Assembly: GCF_003634315.1 (NCBI RefSeq)
Contig: NZ_RBXL01000001.1
Span: 1 to 64,000, forward strand
Direction of reading: 5' to 3'
DNA from: Thiocapsa rosea
GTDB lineage: Bacteria > Pseudomonadota > Gammaproteobacteria > Chromatiales > Chromatiaceae
Length of the DNA: 64,000 nt
Every line of letters begins with the position of its first letter. Within the stretch, counting starts at the first letter, position 1. The position numbers and the translations under genes were made by a program. Below are positions 7,950 to 16,629 of the stretch, piece after piece. Below the pieces are notes generated by a model that worked only from the letters and a program-made list of their open reading frames with translations, did no database searches and was not told where the DNA came from.

Positions 7950-8387
7950 ATGGCAAACATTGCGGGCCTGCGCTACCTGCTCGACACCAACATCCTCTCC
8001 GCGCTGATTCGTCAACCCCGGGGACCGGTGGCCGGGACGCTTGCTCGGCGCGGCTACGGGAGTGTCTGTACCAGCATCGTCGTGGCCGCCGAGCTGCGTT
8101 TCGGTGCCCGTAAGCTCGGCTCCAAGTCCCTGACCGACAAGGTCGACGACCTATTGGCCTCGCTGCCCGTGCTGCCCTTGGACTCCGAAGCCGATCGGAC
8201 CTACGCGGACATACGACTTCGGCTGGAGCGAGCCGGGACGCCCATCGGACCCAACGACCTGCTGATCGCGGCGCATGCTCTGGAGTCCGGTCTGATCCTC
8301 GTGACCGACAATGTGGAAGAATTCGTGCGAGTCGCCGGGCTGCGAGTGGAGAATTGGCTGAACAGCCCGGCGTCCGAGGCGAAATGA
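7950..8387 (+). CDS. VapC-type PIN-domain ribonuclease toxin
   Basis: A 145-residue PIN protein. The acidic active-site positions are visible in YLLDTNILSALI, AAELRFGA, PIGPNDLLIAAHA and LVTDNVEEF. It is the expected toxin partner of the VapB at 7511-7753, but 196 bases filled by two repeats separate the two genes instead of the usual overlap. No Shine-Dalgarno is visible before ATG 7950, since the upstream sequence is repeat. Confidence 0.88.
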   Translation: MANIAGLRYLLDTNILSALIRQPRGPVAGTLARRGYGSVCTSIVVAAELRFGARKLGSKSLTDKVDDLLASLPVLPLDSEADRTYADIRLRLERAGTPIGPNDLLIAAHALESGLILVTDNVEEFVRVAGLRVENWLNSPASEAK

Positions 8388-8680
8388 TTCTCCGGACAGT
8401 CCGGCTTCGGTGCAGTCAGCGGCGCCGGGTAGAGAATTGTCTGCGTTAGGGCGGCCAGCAGGCACCTAAATGCAGCCCGTCTTGCCTCGATGGCAAAAGG
8501 AAAGACTCGACCCCTCGACGGCACGGCCTGGTGCACCTGAATCGCAGCCCGGCTACCCGCTCCGTGCGCCCCGAGGCGCTGGCGACCGAGTTCCTGGTCG
8601 TGCTCGATTGATGGACAAAGAACAATGATTGAAACCAAAAATGGCGCCGCCCGCACAACGACCGCCGTCAGGACTCGTAA

Positions 8681-10840
8681 ATGAGCGCCAACTTCCAACA
8701 ACTCGCCAACTTCATCTGGTCCGTGGCCGATCTGCTGCGCGGACCTTACCGCCCGCCGCAGTACGAGCGCGTGATGCTGCCGCTCACCGTGCTAAGGCGC
8801 TTCGATGCCGTGCTGGCGCCCAGCAAGGAGGCCGTGCTCAAGCGCCATGCCGAGCTGCGCAGCAAGGGCATCCCCAACATCGACGCCATCCTCAACAACC
8901 GGGCCTTGGGCGACGACGGTAAGCCGCTGGGCTTCCACAACCACAGCCAGCTCGATTTCCAGAAGCTCAAGGGCGACCCGGACAACATCGGCCGCCACCT
9001 GGCCGATTACATCAACGGCTTCTCCGAGAACATCCGCAAGATCTTCGAGCGCTTCGAGTTCGACAAGGAGATCGAAAAGCTCGAAGAATCCAATCGGCTC
9101 TACCAGGTGGTCGCCCAGTTCGCCGAGATCGACCTGCACCCGCGCAAGGTCGACAACATCACCATGGGCCTGGTCTTCGAGGACCTGATCCGCCGCTTCA
9201 ACGAAGCCGCCAACGAAACGGCCGGCGATCATTTCACGCCGCGCGAAGTGATTCAGCTCATGGTCAACCTGCTGCTGGAGCCCGACACCCGGGTGCTCAC
9301 GCAGGCCGGCATCATCGTCACCATCTGCGATCCGGCCTGCGGCACCGGCGGCATGCTGGCCGAGGCACAGAACTGGATTCGCGCCCACAACGAGCAGGCC
9401 ACGGTCAAGGTCTTCGGGCAGGACTACAACCCACGCTCCTACGCCGTAGCCGCCTCCGACCTCTTGATCAAGGGCCACAAGGATGGTCAGGTGGTGCTGG
9501 GCAACACCCTCACCGACGACCCGTTTCCGGATCACCGCTTCGACTACTTGCTGGCCAACCCGCCGTTCGGCGTGGACTGGAAGGCGGAGAAAAAGATCAT
9601 CGACCGCTGGCCCAATTTCCGTGGCTATAACGGCAAACTGCCGCGCATCAACGACGGCGCCCTGCTGTTCCTGCTCTACATGATGAGCAAGTTCCAGGAC
9701 TACACAGCGGGCGACCGCGACAGGCCCGGCTCGCGCACCGCCATCGTCTTCAACGGTTCGCCCTTGTTCACCGGCGGAGCCGGCAGCGGCGAGAGCGAGA
9801 TCCGGCGCTGGATCATCGAGCGCGACCGGCTCGAAGCCATCGTCGCCCTGCCCGAGCAGATGTTCTACAACACCGGCATCGGCACCTTCATCTGGGTCGT
9901 CACCAACCGCAAGGCCGCCCACCGCAAGGGCAAGATCCAGCTCATCGACGCCCGCGAGCGCTACACGCCGATGAAGCGCAGCCTCGGCGACAAACGCCGC
10001 TATCTTGATCAGACCGCCATCGACGCCATCACCCGCGAACACGGCGCGCTTGAGAGCAGCAAGACCAGTCGCGTCTTCGACAACACCGACTTCGGCTACC
10101 GCCGCATCAGCGTGCTGCGCCCGCTACGCCTGCGCTTCGAGTTGACGGACGAAGCCCGCGAGCGTTTCCTCAACACCTGCCCGGAATTGTTCGATGCCCT
10201 GCAGTCGGTGCAGGAACAGCTCGGCAGTGAACCGCACCTGGACTGGAACCGCGTCTGGGATGACGTGCAGCAGGTGTTCAAGACCCTGCCCGATAACGTC
10301 GACGGTTGGGCTAAGGGCGCCAAAGGCACGGCGCAGAAGAAGATCTTCCGCGAGTGCTTCACCTGCGTGGACCCCGAGGCCGCACCGGTGATCGCCAAGA
10401 TCCACAAGATCGAGGCGCTGGACCGCGCCGACCTGTTCCCCGACCAGACCCTACCCGACGAACTCGCAAAGGACGATCTCTACGCCTTGCTTGGCCTCTT
10501 CAAACTCCCCTCTCCCCCACGCGGGAGAGGGGCCGGGGGAGAGGGGGTCTTCATCGAGTACGAATCCGACCCTGCCCTGAAGGACGCCGAGAACATCCCG
10601 CTGAAAGAGGACATCGTCAGCTACGTGCTGCGCGAAGTGCGCCCCTATGTCGCCGATGCCTGGATCGACCGCACCACCCTTGACGAGCAGGACGGCGGCA
10701 TCGGCAAGATCGGCTACGAGATCAACTTCAACCGCGTGTTCTTCCAGTACCAGCCGCCGCGCCCGCTGCATGAAATCGATGCGGAACTCGCCGGTGTGGA
10801 GCAGCGGATCCTGGAGTTGTTGCGGGAGGTGACGGAGTGA
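8681..10840 (+). CDS. hsdM: Type I restriction-modification methyltransferase subunit
   Basis: A 719-residue N6-adenine methyltransferase. The N-terminal HsdM bundle covers about residues 5-140. AdoMet motif I, DPACGTGGML, is near residue 217 and catalytic motif IV, NPPFGVDW, near 293. It modifies host DNA with HsdS. It is long for the family, partly because about 14 residues (LPSPPRGRGAGGEG) come from a repeat inserted in frame at 10506-10549. The stop overlaps the GTG start of the next gene (GTGA). The 293 bases upstream carry no recognised gene. It reads as intact. Confidence 0.92.
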   Translation: MSANFQQLANFIWSVADLLRGPYRPPQYERVMLPLTVLRRFDAVLAPSKEAVLKRHAELRSKGIPNIDAILNNRALGDDGKPLGFHNHSQLDFQKLKGDPDNIGRHLADYINGFSENIRKIFERFEFDKEIEKLEESNRLYQVVAQFAEIDLHPRKVDNITMGLVFEDLIRRFNEAANETAGDHFTPREVIQLMVNLLLEPDTRVLTQAGIIVTICDPACGTGGMLAEAQNWIRAHNEQATVKVFGQDYNPRSYAVAASDLLIKGHKDGQVVLGNTLTDDPFPDHRFDYLLANPPFGVDWKAEKKIIDRWPNFRGYNGKLPRINDGALLFLLYMMSKFQDYTAGDRDRPGSRTAIVFNGSPLFTGGAGSGESEIRRWIIERDRLEAIVALPEQMFYNTGIGTFIWVVTNRKAAHRKGKIQLIDARERYTPMKRSLGDKRRYLDQTAIDAITREHGALESSKTSRVFDNTDFGYRRISVLRPLRLRFELTDEARERFLNTCPELFDALQSVQEQLGSEPHLDWNRVWDDVQQVFKTLPDNVDGWAKGAKGTAQKKIFRECFTCVDPEAAPVIAKIHKIEALDRADLFPDQTLPDELAKDDLYALLGLFKLPSPPRGRGAGGEGVFIEYESDPALKDAENIPLKEDIVSYVLREVRPYVADAWIDRTTLDEQDGGIGKIGYEINFNRVFFQYQPPRPLHEIDAELAGVEQRILELLREVTE
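10506..10549. repeat. GC-rich palindromic repeat inside hsdM
   Basis: CTCCCCTCTCCCCCACGCGG is followed by its near-complement GAGAGGGGCCGGGGGAGAGG. This hairpin type is widely dispersed in proteobacterial genomes. Here it is read in frame as LPSPPRGRGAGGEG without breaking hsdM. Confidence 0.65.
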
Positions 10841-12306
10841 GTATTCGCCGCCCAGAAGACGCAATGCTCGGCATCTTAGCCGAGCTGCGCAAACTGCCTC
10901 GCGAAACCGAATGGGTCGAGTTCAAGCATAACCGCGCTGATCCGGAGGATATCGGCGAATACCTTTCTGCCCTTGCGAACTCCGCCGCGCTGGCTGGCAA
11001 GGTCAGCGCTTGGTCGGTATGGGGTTTGGATGACACCAGCCACGATATTCTCGGCACCACCTTCGACCCGGCATCCGTCAAGATCGGCAATGAGGAGCTG
11101 GAAAGCTGGCTGCTGCGCCTGCTCTCACCCAAGATCAACTTCCGCTTCCACGGACTGCAGGCGGAAGGCGCAAGCGTGGTGCTATTGGAGATCGGCGCGG
11201 CGTTCCGTCATCCGGTGCAGTTCAAGGGCACCGAGTTTATCCGTGTTGGCTCCTATAAGAAGAGACTGAAGGACTTTCCGGAGAAAGAGCGGGAGCTGTG
11301 GCGTGTGTTCGACCGCATCCCGTTCGAACGGGAGATCGCCGCCGACGACGTTGCCGCCGAAGAGGTGCTCCGACTGCTGGACTACCCGGCCTATTTCGAC
11401 TTGCTTTCCCTGCCGCTTCCCGAGGGACGGGATGCCATCCTATCGGCTTTGGAGGCCGACACCCTCATCGCACGCGGCAACGCCGGCGGATGGAATATCA
11501 CCAATTTAGGTGCCGTGCTGTTCGCCAAGCGCCTAGCCGACTTCCGCGTTCTGGCGCGTAAGGCGGTGCGGATAGTGCTCTATAGGGGTGAAACGCGGGT
11601 CGAAACCGTGCGCGAGCAGGAAGGCAGCAAGGGGTACGCGGTCGGTTTTGATGAGCTGATTGGCTTCATTACCCAGCTGCTGCCCAGCAACGAGGTTATC
11701 GGCCGGGCCCTACGTAGGCAGGTGCCCATGTTCCCCGAGCTAGCGATCCGCGAGCTTGTGGCCAACGCACTGATCCACCAGGATTTCCACCTGACCGGCA
11801 CCGGTCCCATGGTGGAAATTTTCGCGAGCCGCATGGAAGTCACCAATCCCGGTTTACCGCTGGTTCAGACCGACCGCTTTCTCGACAGCCCGCCACGCTC
11901 CCGCAACGAGGCACTGGCCTCCTTCATGCGCCGCATCGGCGTTTGCGAGGAGCGTGGCAGTGGCGTGGACAAGGTGGTCTCCCAGACCGAGTTCTACCAG
12001 CTCCCCGCCCCCTTGTTCGAAACCACGGAGGAACATACCCGCGCCGTGCTGTTTTCCCACCGGGAGTTCAAGGCAATGGACAAGGCCGATCGCATCCGCG
12101 CCAGCTACCTGCATGCCTGTCTGCGCTACGTCCAGCGGGACTATATGACAAACACCACCCTGCGCGAGCGCTTCGGCATCGACGAAAAGAACAGCTCCAT
12201 GGTCTCCCGCATCATCAGGGACACCCTCGCAGCCGGTTTGATTTGCTGCCACGACGACACCGTGGGCAGCCGCGCTCGAAAATACCTGCCGAGGTGGGCG
12301 CGATGA
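10837..12306 (+). CDS. AlbA_2 / divergent AAA_4 ATP-binding protein
   Basis: A 489-residue protein. The N-terminal AlbA_2 (Schlafen-like) domain includes ETEWVEFKHN and FIRVGSYKKRL. A middle GHKL-type ATP-binding region contains AIRELVANALIHQDF and EERGSGVDKVV. A C-terminal winged-helix part follows. Such proteins are often lodged in restriction loci and are thought to be regulators or effectors; the role here is not known. The GTG start overlaps the hsdM stop. It separates hsdM from hsdS and is followed by a second copy of the hsdM tail. Confidence 0.8.
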   Translation: MSIRRPEDAMLGILAELRKLPRETEWVEFKHNRADPEDIGEYLSALANSAALAGKVSAWSVWGLDDTSHDILGTTFDPASVKIGNEELESWLLRLLSPKINFRFHGLQAEGASVVLLEIGAAFRHPVQFKGTEFIRVGSYKKRLKDFPEKERELWRVFDRIPFEREIAADDVAAEEVLRLLDYPAYFDLLSLPLPEGRDAILSALEADTLIARGNAGGWNITNLGAVLFAKRLADFRVLARKAVRIVLYRGETRVETVREQEGSKGYAVGFDELIGFITQLLPSNEVIGRALRRQVPMFPELAIRELVANALIHQDFHLTGTGPMVEIFASRMEVTNPGLPLVQTDRFLDSPPRSRNEALASFMRRIGVCEERGSGVDKVVSQTEFYQLPAPLFETTEEHTRAVLFSHREFKAMDKADRIRASYLHACLRYVQRDYMTNTTLRERFGIDEKNSSMVSRIIRDTLAAGLICCHDDTVGSRARKYLPRWAR

Positions 12307-12479
12307 CCGTGGCCTTGTTGCTTGACCGATGCTTGACAGAACCGCCCAGTCCGACACGGAGTACGCCTTTTTTATCTCAATATCAGTCGCTTGATCGTGA
12401 TGGATTGCTTGACTGTTGCTTGACTGGGCGTCGCGCGGAACCTGCCGGCCCGCAGCCCCGCATGACCGGGGACGGGATC

Positions 12480-12653
12480 GACCGCGAGACGCTCGACGAG
12501 CCGGACGGACTCCTAGGCAAGGTGGGCTATGAGATCAACTTCAACCGCGTGTTCTTCCGGTACCAGCCGCCGAGGCCGCTGGCCGAGATCGATTCCGAGC
12601 TAGCCGAGGTGGACAAGCGGATTCTGGCGTTGTTGCGGGAGGTGACGGAGTGA
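12480..12653 (+). pseudogene. Duplicated 3' tail of hsdM
   Basis: This stretch repeats hsdM 10667-10840 at an offset of 1813 bases. The end YEINFNRVFFRYQPPRPL ... ILALLREVTE matches the true HsdM C-terminus (YEINFNRVFFQYQPPRPL ... ILELLREVTE), with roughly 80% base identity by eye. A short ORF from ATG 12462 could be translated (63 residues). It carries the GGGAGGTGACGGAGTGA signal, so hsdS starts with the same GTGA overlap as the inserted gene. The bases from 12307 to 12461 hold several GCTTGAC repeats and no gene. Confidence 0.85.
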
Positions 12654-13374
12654 GCGGTGTTGATCCACTCCCGGAGGGTTGGGAAACCATCCCGCTGCGC
12701 TACGTGTGCGAATTGTATCCGTCGGTAACTTTCGACGTCTTTGATGAGAATGATGACCTCACGTTTCTGCCAATGGACAGGGTGAAGAGCGGATACTTCA
12801 TTCCGAATACGGAGAAATTTTCGAAATATGGTTCTTCATACGCTGCCTTTGAGGACGGCGACATTGTTTTAGCTAAGGTCACGCCGTGCTTTGAGAATGG
12901 CAACATTGCAATAGCCGAGAGCCTTATAGGAGGTAAAGGGTTCGGCAGCTCTGAATTGTTCGTCATCCGTCCGACAGCGGCTGAGGGTAGGTTTCTCTTC
13001 TACTACTTCCAATCGTCGACGTTCAAACAGGACGGCGAGGCATCCATGACAGGTGCAGGCGGCCTCAAGCGAGTATCCCCCGATGTCATCCGCCGGCATC
13101 CTTTGCCCTTTCCAAGTCGTGGTGTTCAGCGCCTTATCGCTGACTACCTTGACCGCGAAACCGCTCGCATCGACGGGCTGACTGCCGAGAAGGAACGTAT
13201 GCTGGCGCTACTGGAAGAAAAGCGCACCGCCCTCATCAGCCAGGTCGTCACCCGCGGCCTCGACCCCGACGCCCCGCTCAAACCCTCCGGCCAGGAATGG
13301 CTGGGCGAGATTCCGGCGCATTGGGAGCCTTGCCGTATCAAGTTCGTCGCTGCCGCATTAGATCAAGGCAGTTC
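12650..13374 (+). pseudogene. hsdS: Type I restriction specificity subunit, 5' part (IS-disrupted)
   Basis: This is the N-terminal 240 residues of HsdS: the first target recognition domain (MSGVDPLPEGWETIPLRYVC ...) and the first conserved helix (YLDRETARIDGLTAEKERML). The second domain has just begun (WLGEIPAHWEPCRIKFVAAA) when an ISL3 element interrupts it at 13374. HsdS selects the DNA target for methylation and cleavage. The reading frame continues cleanly after the element, so the IS insertion is the only visible lesion. Confidence 0.88.
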
Positions 13375-14867
13375 GGCTCTCCCGGATCTCAGGGAACGCC
13401 AAGTTTAGTAAAATCAGTGTTCTACGCAGCCAATCTTGGTAAACTTCCATTCGAACGCTTTTAACTCAATGGAAAACCGATGATTGACCAGAGCCAACTC
13501 CTGCGCCTGCTCGGACTGCCGCAGATCGCCATCGACCGCGTCGAGATCACGGACGCCGCTGTGCTGGAAATTCATGTGCACAGCACCGAGGAGGGCACGC
13601 AGTGCCGGAGCTGCGGCCGACGCATCACTGAGCCGCATGGACTCGGTGAAGAACGGCGGTTGCGCCATCTGTCGATCTTCGAGCATCGCACCGAAATTCT
13701 CATTCGTCCCAAACGGTATCGCTGCCCCGATTGCCGGGATCATCCCACCACCACCCAACGGGTGGACTGGTACGACCCGCGCAGCGGCTTCACCCGTGCG
13801 TTCGAACACAGCCTGATGCGCGCCCTGATCAACAGCACCCTGGAAGACGTCGCGCACAAGGAGGCCGTCACCCCGGAGCACCTCGACGGTATTCTCGATC
13901 GGTGCGTCCCGAGCCAGATCGACTGGACGACGCTCACGGCGCTGCCCGTGCTCGGGCTCGACGAGATCGCCTTGACCAAAGGCCACGGCAATTTCGTGGT
14001 GATCGTCAGCGCCAGGGTCGAGGACACCCTGAGCATCCTCGCCGTGCTCAAGGACCGTAAGCGCGCGACCATCGAGGCGTTTTTGCGCACGATCCCAAAA
14101 TCCTTGCGGCGCACCGTTCGCGTCGTGTGCACCGACCTGTACAGCGGCTTCATCGGTGCGGCCAAGGCCGTCTTCGGCACGCACGTCGCCATCTGCGCCG
14201 ATCGCTTCCATGTCGCGCGTTTGTATCGCGACGCCGTGGAGACGTTGCGCAAGACAGAACTGCGCCGGCTCAAGCGCGACCTGTCGAAAACCGAGTACGG
14301 CGGGCTCAAGAACGTCCATTGGATCCTGCGCAAGCGCGAATCCGACTTGAGCGCCGAGGAACGGCGGATCCGCGCCCGGTTGTTCGCCTATTCCCCGCAA
14401 CTCGCGCAAGCTCATGCCCTCAGCCAAGCCCTCACCGAGGTCTACGACATGCCCCTGTCCAAAGGTCAGGCCAAGCGCAAACTCAGTGGCTGGATGCGAC
14501 GGGTCAAGAACGCCGAGATGACGTGTTTTCAATCCTTCCTGAAAACGTTGCGCCGTCATTGGGACGAGATCACCAATTATTTTACCGAACGACACACGAG
14601 CGGTTTCGTCGAAGGTCTCAACAACAAGATCAAAGTATTAAAACGGCGGTGCTATGGCTTGAGCAACCTGCGCCGGCTCTACCAGAGGGTGTACCTCGAT
14701 CTGTGCGGTTATCGGGTTTTCGCGCGCTGATCAATGAAAAACAACCGCTTAAAAATGGCTTGGACGGGGTGCGTCCAGCGATATTTTCAACCAACGTGTT
14801 CGGTCAAAATGACTACAACGTCATGTTTTTAAATATTTTAGCGCTTTCCCTGAATTCCGGGAGAGCC
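13375..14867 (+). mobile_element. ISL3-family insertion sequence, copy 1
   Basis: A 1493-bp element. The terminal inverted repeats are GGCTCTCCCGGATCTCAGGG (left) and GGCTCTCCCGGAATTCAGGG (right end, complement). It is flanked by an 8-bp target duplication, GGCAGTTC, at 13367-13374 and 14868-14875. One transposase gene is inside. The second copy at 20639-22131 has the same length and an identical transposase translation. Confidence 0.96.
13480..14730 (+). CDS. ISL3-family transposase
   Basis: A 416-residue transposase. An N-terminal zinc-binding region (CRSCGRRITEPHG ... CPDCRDH) precedes the DDE core, in which LGLDEIALTKGHGNF, VVCTDLYSGFIGAAK and the late SGFVEGLNNKIKVLKRRCYG are typical of ISL3 proteins. 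It reads as intact, so the element may be active. Confidence 0.94.
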   Translation: MIDQSQLLRLLGLPQIAIDRVEITDAAVLEIHVHSTEEGTQCRSCGRRITEPHGLGEERRLRHLSIFEHRTEILIRPKRYRCPDCRDHPTTTQRVDWYDPRSGFTRAFEHSLMRALINSTLEDVAHKEAVTPEHLDGILDRCVPSQIDWTTLTALPVLGLDEIALTKGHGNFVVIVSARVEDTLSILAVLKDRKRATIEAFLRTIPKSLRRTVRVVCTDLYSGFIGAAKAVFGTHVAICADRFHVARLYRDAVETLRKTELRRLKRDLSKTEYGGLKNVHWILRKRESDLSAEERRIRARLFAYSPQLAQAHALSQALTEVYDMPLSKGQAKRKLSGWMRRVKNAEMTCFQSFLKTLRRHWDEITNYFTERHTSGFVEGLNNKIKVLKRRCYGLSNLRRLYQRVYLDLCGYRVFAR

Positions 14868-15455
14868 GGCAGTTCGCCGATCGCTGCCAACATCCCAGCG
14901 AGTTCAGACGAACTCGGCATCTTGAAACTAAGCGCAGTTTCAAAAGGTCGATTCAAGCGAGAAGAGAATAAGGCGCTCCGTGAAGCGGATGACCAGGAGC
15001 AGGCGTTCGCACTTCGCGCGGGTGATGTGCTCATTACTCGCAGTAATACGCCCGGACTCGTGGCTGATGTTGCATGTGTCCCGGTCGATGAGCCAACGCT
15101 TTTGCTCCCCGACCTCATCTACAGACTTCGGGTTCAAGAGGCGAAAGTTCTCCCCGAGTATCTCACCTATTTCCTGGCTACAGCAGCAGCTCGCGTTCAG
15201 ATTCGTCGTGACGCAAGAGGTTCAAGTGGTTCGATGGTTAAGGTTTCGCAAGGCCACGTATTGGATTGGTTGACGCTATTGCCTCCCGTTTCTGAGCAGG
15301 CTGAGATTGTGCGCCACCTTCAGCGCGCAGAAGAGCGACTTCGCTCAATCTCAAGGGATGTCTCTTCTTCGTTGTCTCTGCTATCGGAACGCCGTGCCGC
15401 CCTGATCACCGCCGCCGTCACTGGCCAGATCCCGCTGGAGACGATGCGCGCATGA
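14868..15455 (+). pseudogene. hsdS: Type I restriction specificity subunit, 3' part
   Basis: The rest of HsdS continues from the second copy of the 8-bp target duplication. In frame with the 5' part it reads ...DQGSSPIAANIPASSDELG..., then the second recognition domain (LRAGDVLITRSNTPGLVADV) and the second conserved helix ([20 protein letters not shown]). The stop overlaps the ATG of the zeta-like gene. Together with 12650-13374 the gene would encode about 430 residues. Confidence 0.87.
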
Positions 15456-16027
15456 CGCCCATCTGCTGGATCATCGCCGGTCCCAACGGCGCGGGCAAAA
15501 CGACCTTTGCACTCGAATACCTGCCCAGGGTGGCGGGCTGCTCCCATTTCATCAATGCCGACCTGATTGCCGCCGGGCTCGCGCCGCTCGCCCCGGAGCG
15601 GGAGTTGCTGGCCGCCAGCCGTCTCTTCCTGCGAGAAATGGAAGCCCGGGTCGCCGCCCGCGAAAACTTCGCGTTCGAGACCACCCTTGCAGGACGCACC
15701 TATCTGCGGCTGATCGAGAGGCTGCGCCGCGACGACTGGTGCGTCGAGTTGATCTATCTGGCGCTGCCCAGCGCCGAGATGTCAAAACTGCGAGTCGCCG
15801 AGCGGGTTTCCCACGGCGGACACGCCATTCCGTTGCCGGATATCGAGCGGCGCTTTCCTCGCAGCCTGCGCCACCTGCTGGATGATTTCAGTCATCGGGT
15901 CGATCGCTGCACCTGTTTCATGAACGATGGAGAAAGCCCGGTGCTGGTCTTTGAACAGCGGGGAGAAAACCGCGATATTTTGCACGAGGCTTATTATCAG
16001 CTTCTGATCGAGGAGGCCCAACGATGA
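15452..16027 (+). CDS. Zeta-toxin-like P-loop kinase
   Basis: A 191-residue P-loop protein. Walker A is [10 protein letters not shown] at residues 10-19. Next come [13 protein letters not shown] and [10 protein letters not shown], a pattern shared with zeta toxins and related kinases that phosphorylate UDP-N-acetylglucosamine. It overlaps hsdS upstream and a small gene downstream, each by ATGA, so it is translated as part of the restriction operon. Genes of this type recur in chromosomal operons, and whether this one is toxic is not shown by sequence. Confidence 0.8.
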   Translation: MTPICWIIAGPNGAGKTTFALEYLPRVAGCSHFINADLIAAGLAPLAPERELLAASRLFLREMEARVAARENFAFETTLAGRTYLRLIERLRRDDWCVELIYLALPSAEMSKLRVAERVSHGGHAIPLPDIERRFPRSLRHLLDDFSHRVDRCTCFMNDGESPVLVFEQRGENRDILHEAYYQLLIEEAQR

Positions 16028-16266
16028 ACGCCACACGAAAGACGAGTCCATCCGCCGAGGGGCAAAGGCAACTGGATGCGCTCCGGCAGGCCGTCGGCAA
16101 GACGCTGGAGAAAAAGCGGCGACTGGGCCAGTACGCGGTCACCTGGAAGGGCGGCAGACCGGTGGTGACCGGCGACGATGCGCCGGGCATGGGCCTCACA
16201 TCATCGGAGCCTACCGATGCTGCGCGAGCGTGTTCAGCCGAAGCGGATCATGAGCGAGGCCGGTGA
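16024..16266 (+). CDS. Small protein paired with the zeta-like gene
   Basis: An 80-residue, basic, helix-rich protein ([20 protein letters not shown], then [12 protein letters not shown]). It overlaps the zeta-like gene by four bases. It may be the antitoxin or a cofactor of that protein. The last 25 residues lack the character of the rest and may be run-through into debris of the next fragment. I do not recognise the family. Confidence 0.5.
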   Translation: MNATRKTSPSAEGQRQLDALRQAVGKTLEKKRRLGQYAVTWKGGRPVVTGDDAPGMGLTSSEPTDAARACSAEADHERGR

Positions 16267-16579
16267 CTCCGTACATAAGCCGGGTGACTCCCTACATAAG
16301 GCCGGTGACATCGTACATAGCGACGTTCTACTGACGATCGCCGCCCCCGCCAGAAACCAGCAGCGTCTGCAACCCGATGAAATGGAGAAAATTATTCTGG
16401 AACTCTGCCGGGGTCGTTGGCTGACCCGAAACCAACTGGCGGAACTGCGTGACAGAAACCCCGACGGACTGAGATCACGTTTTTTGACTCCCATAGTGGC
16501 CCACGGCCGCTTGCGGTTGCGCTATCCCGACAAGCCCAACCGGGTGGATCAGGCTTATAGCAATGAAGCTATGGATTGA
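16250..16579 (+). pseudogene. C-terminal fragment of an AlbA_2 / AAA_4 ATP-binding protein
   Basis: An open frame of 109 residues. It has three heptad-like repeats ([20 protein letters not shown]), then a winged-helix end (IILELCRGRWLTRNQLAELR ... LRLRYPDKPNRVDQAY). This is the usual tail of AlbA_2/AAA_4 proteins, but the N-terminal domains are absent. It is not the tail of the complete AlbA_2 gene at 10837, which ends differently. Most likely it is the remnant of a second such gene. Confidence 0.6.
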
Positions 16580-16629
16580 GAACACACCCTTTCTTTGACC
16601 AGGCAACCAGAAACGCAAAGGATGCAGCG

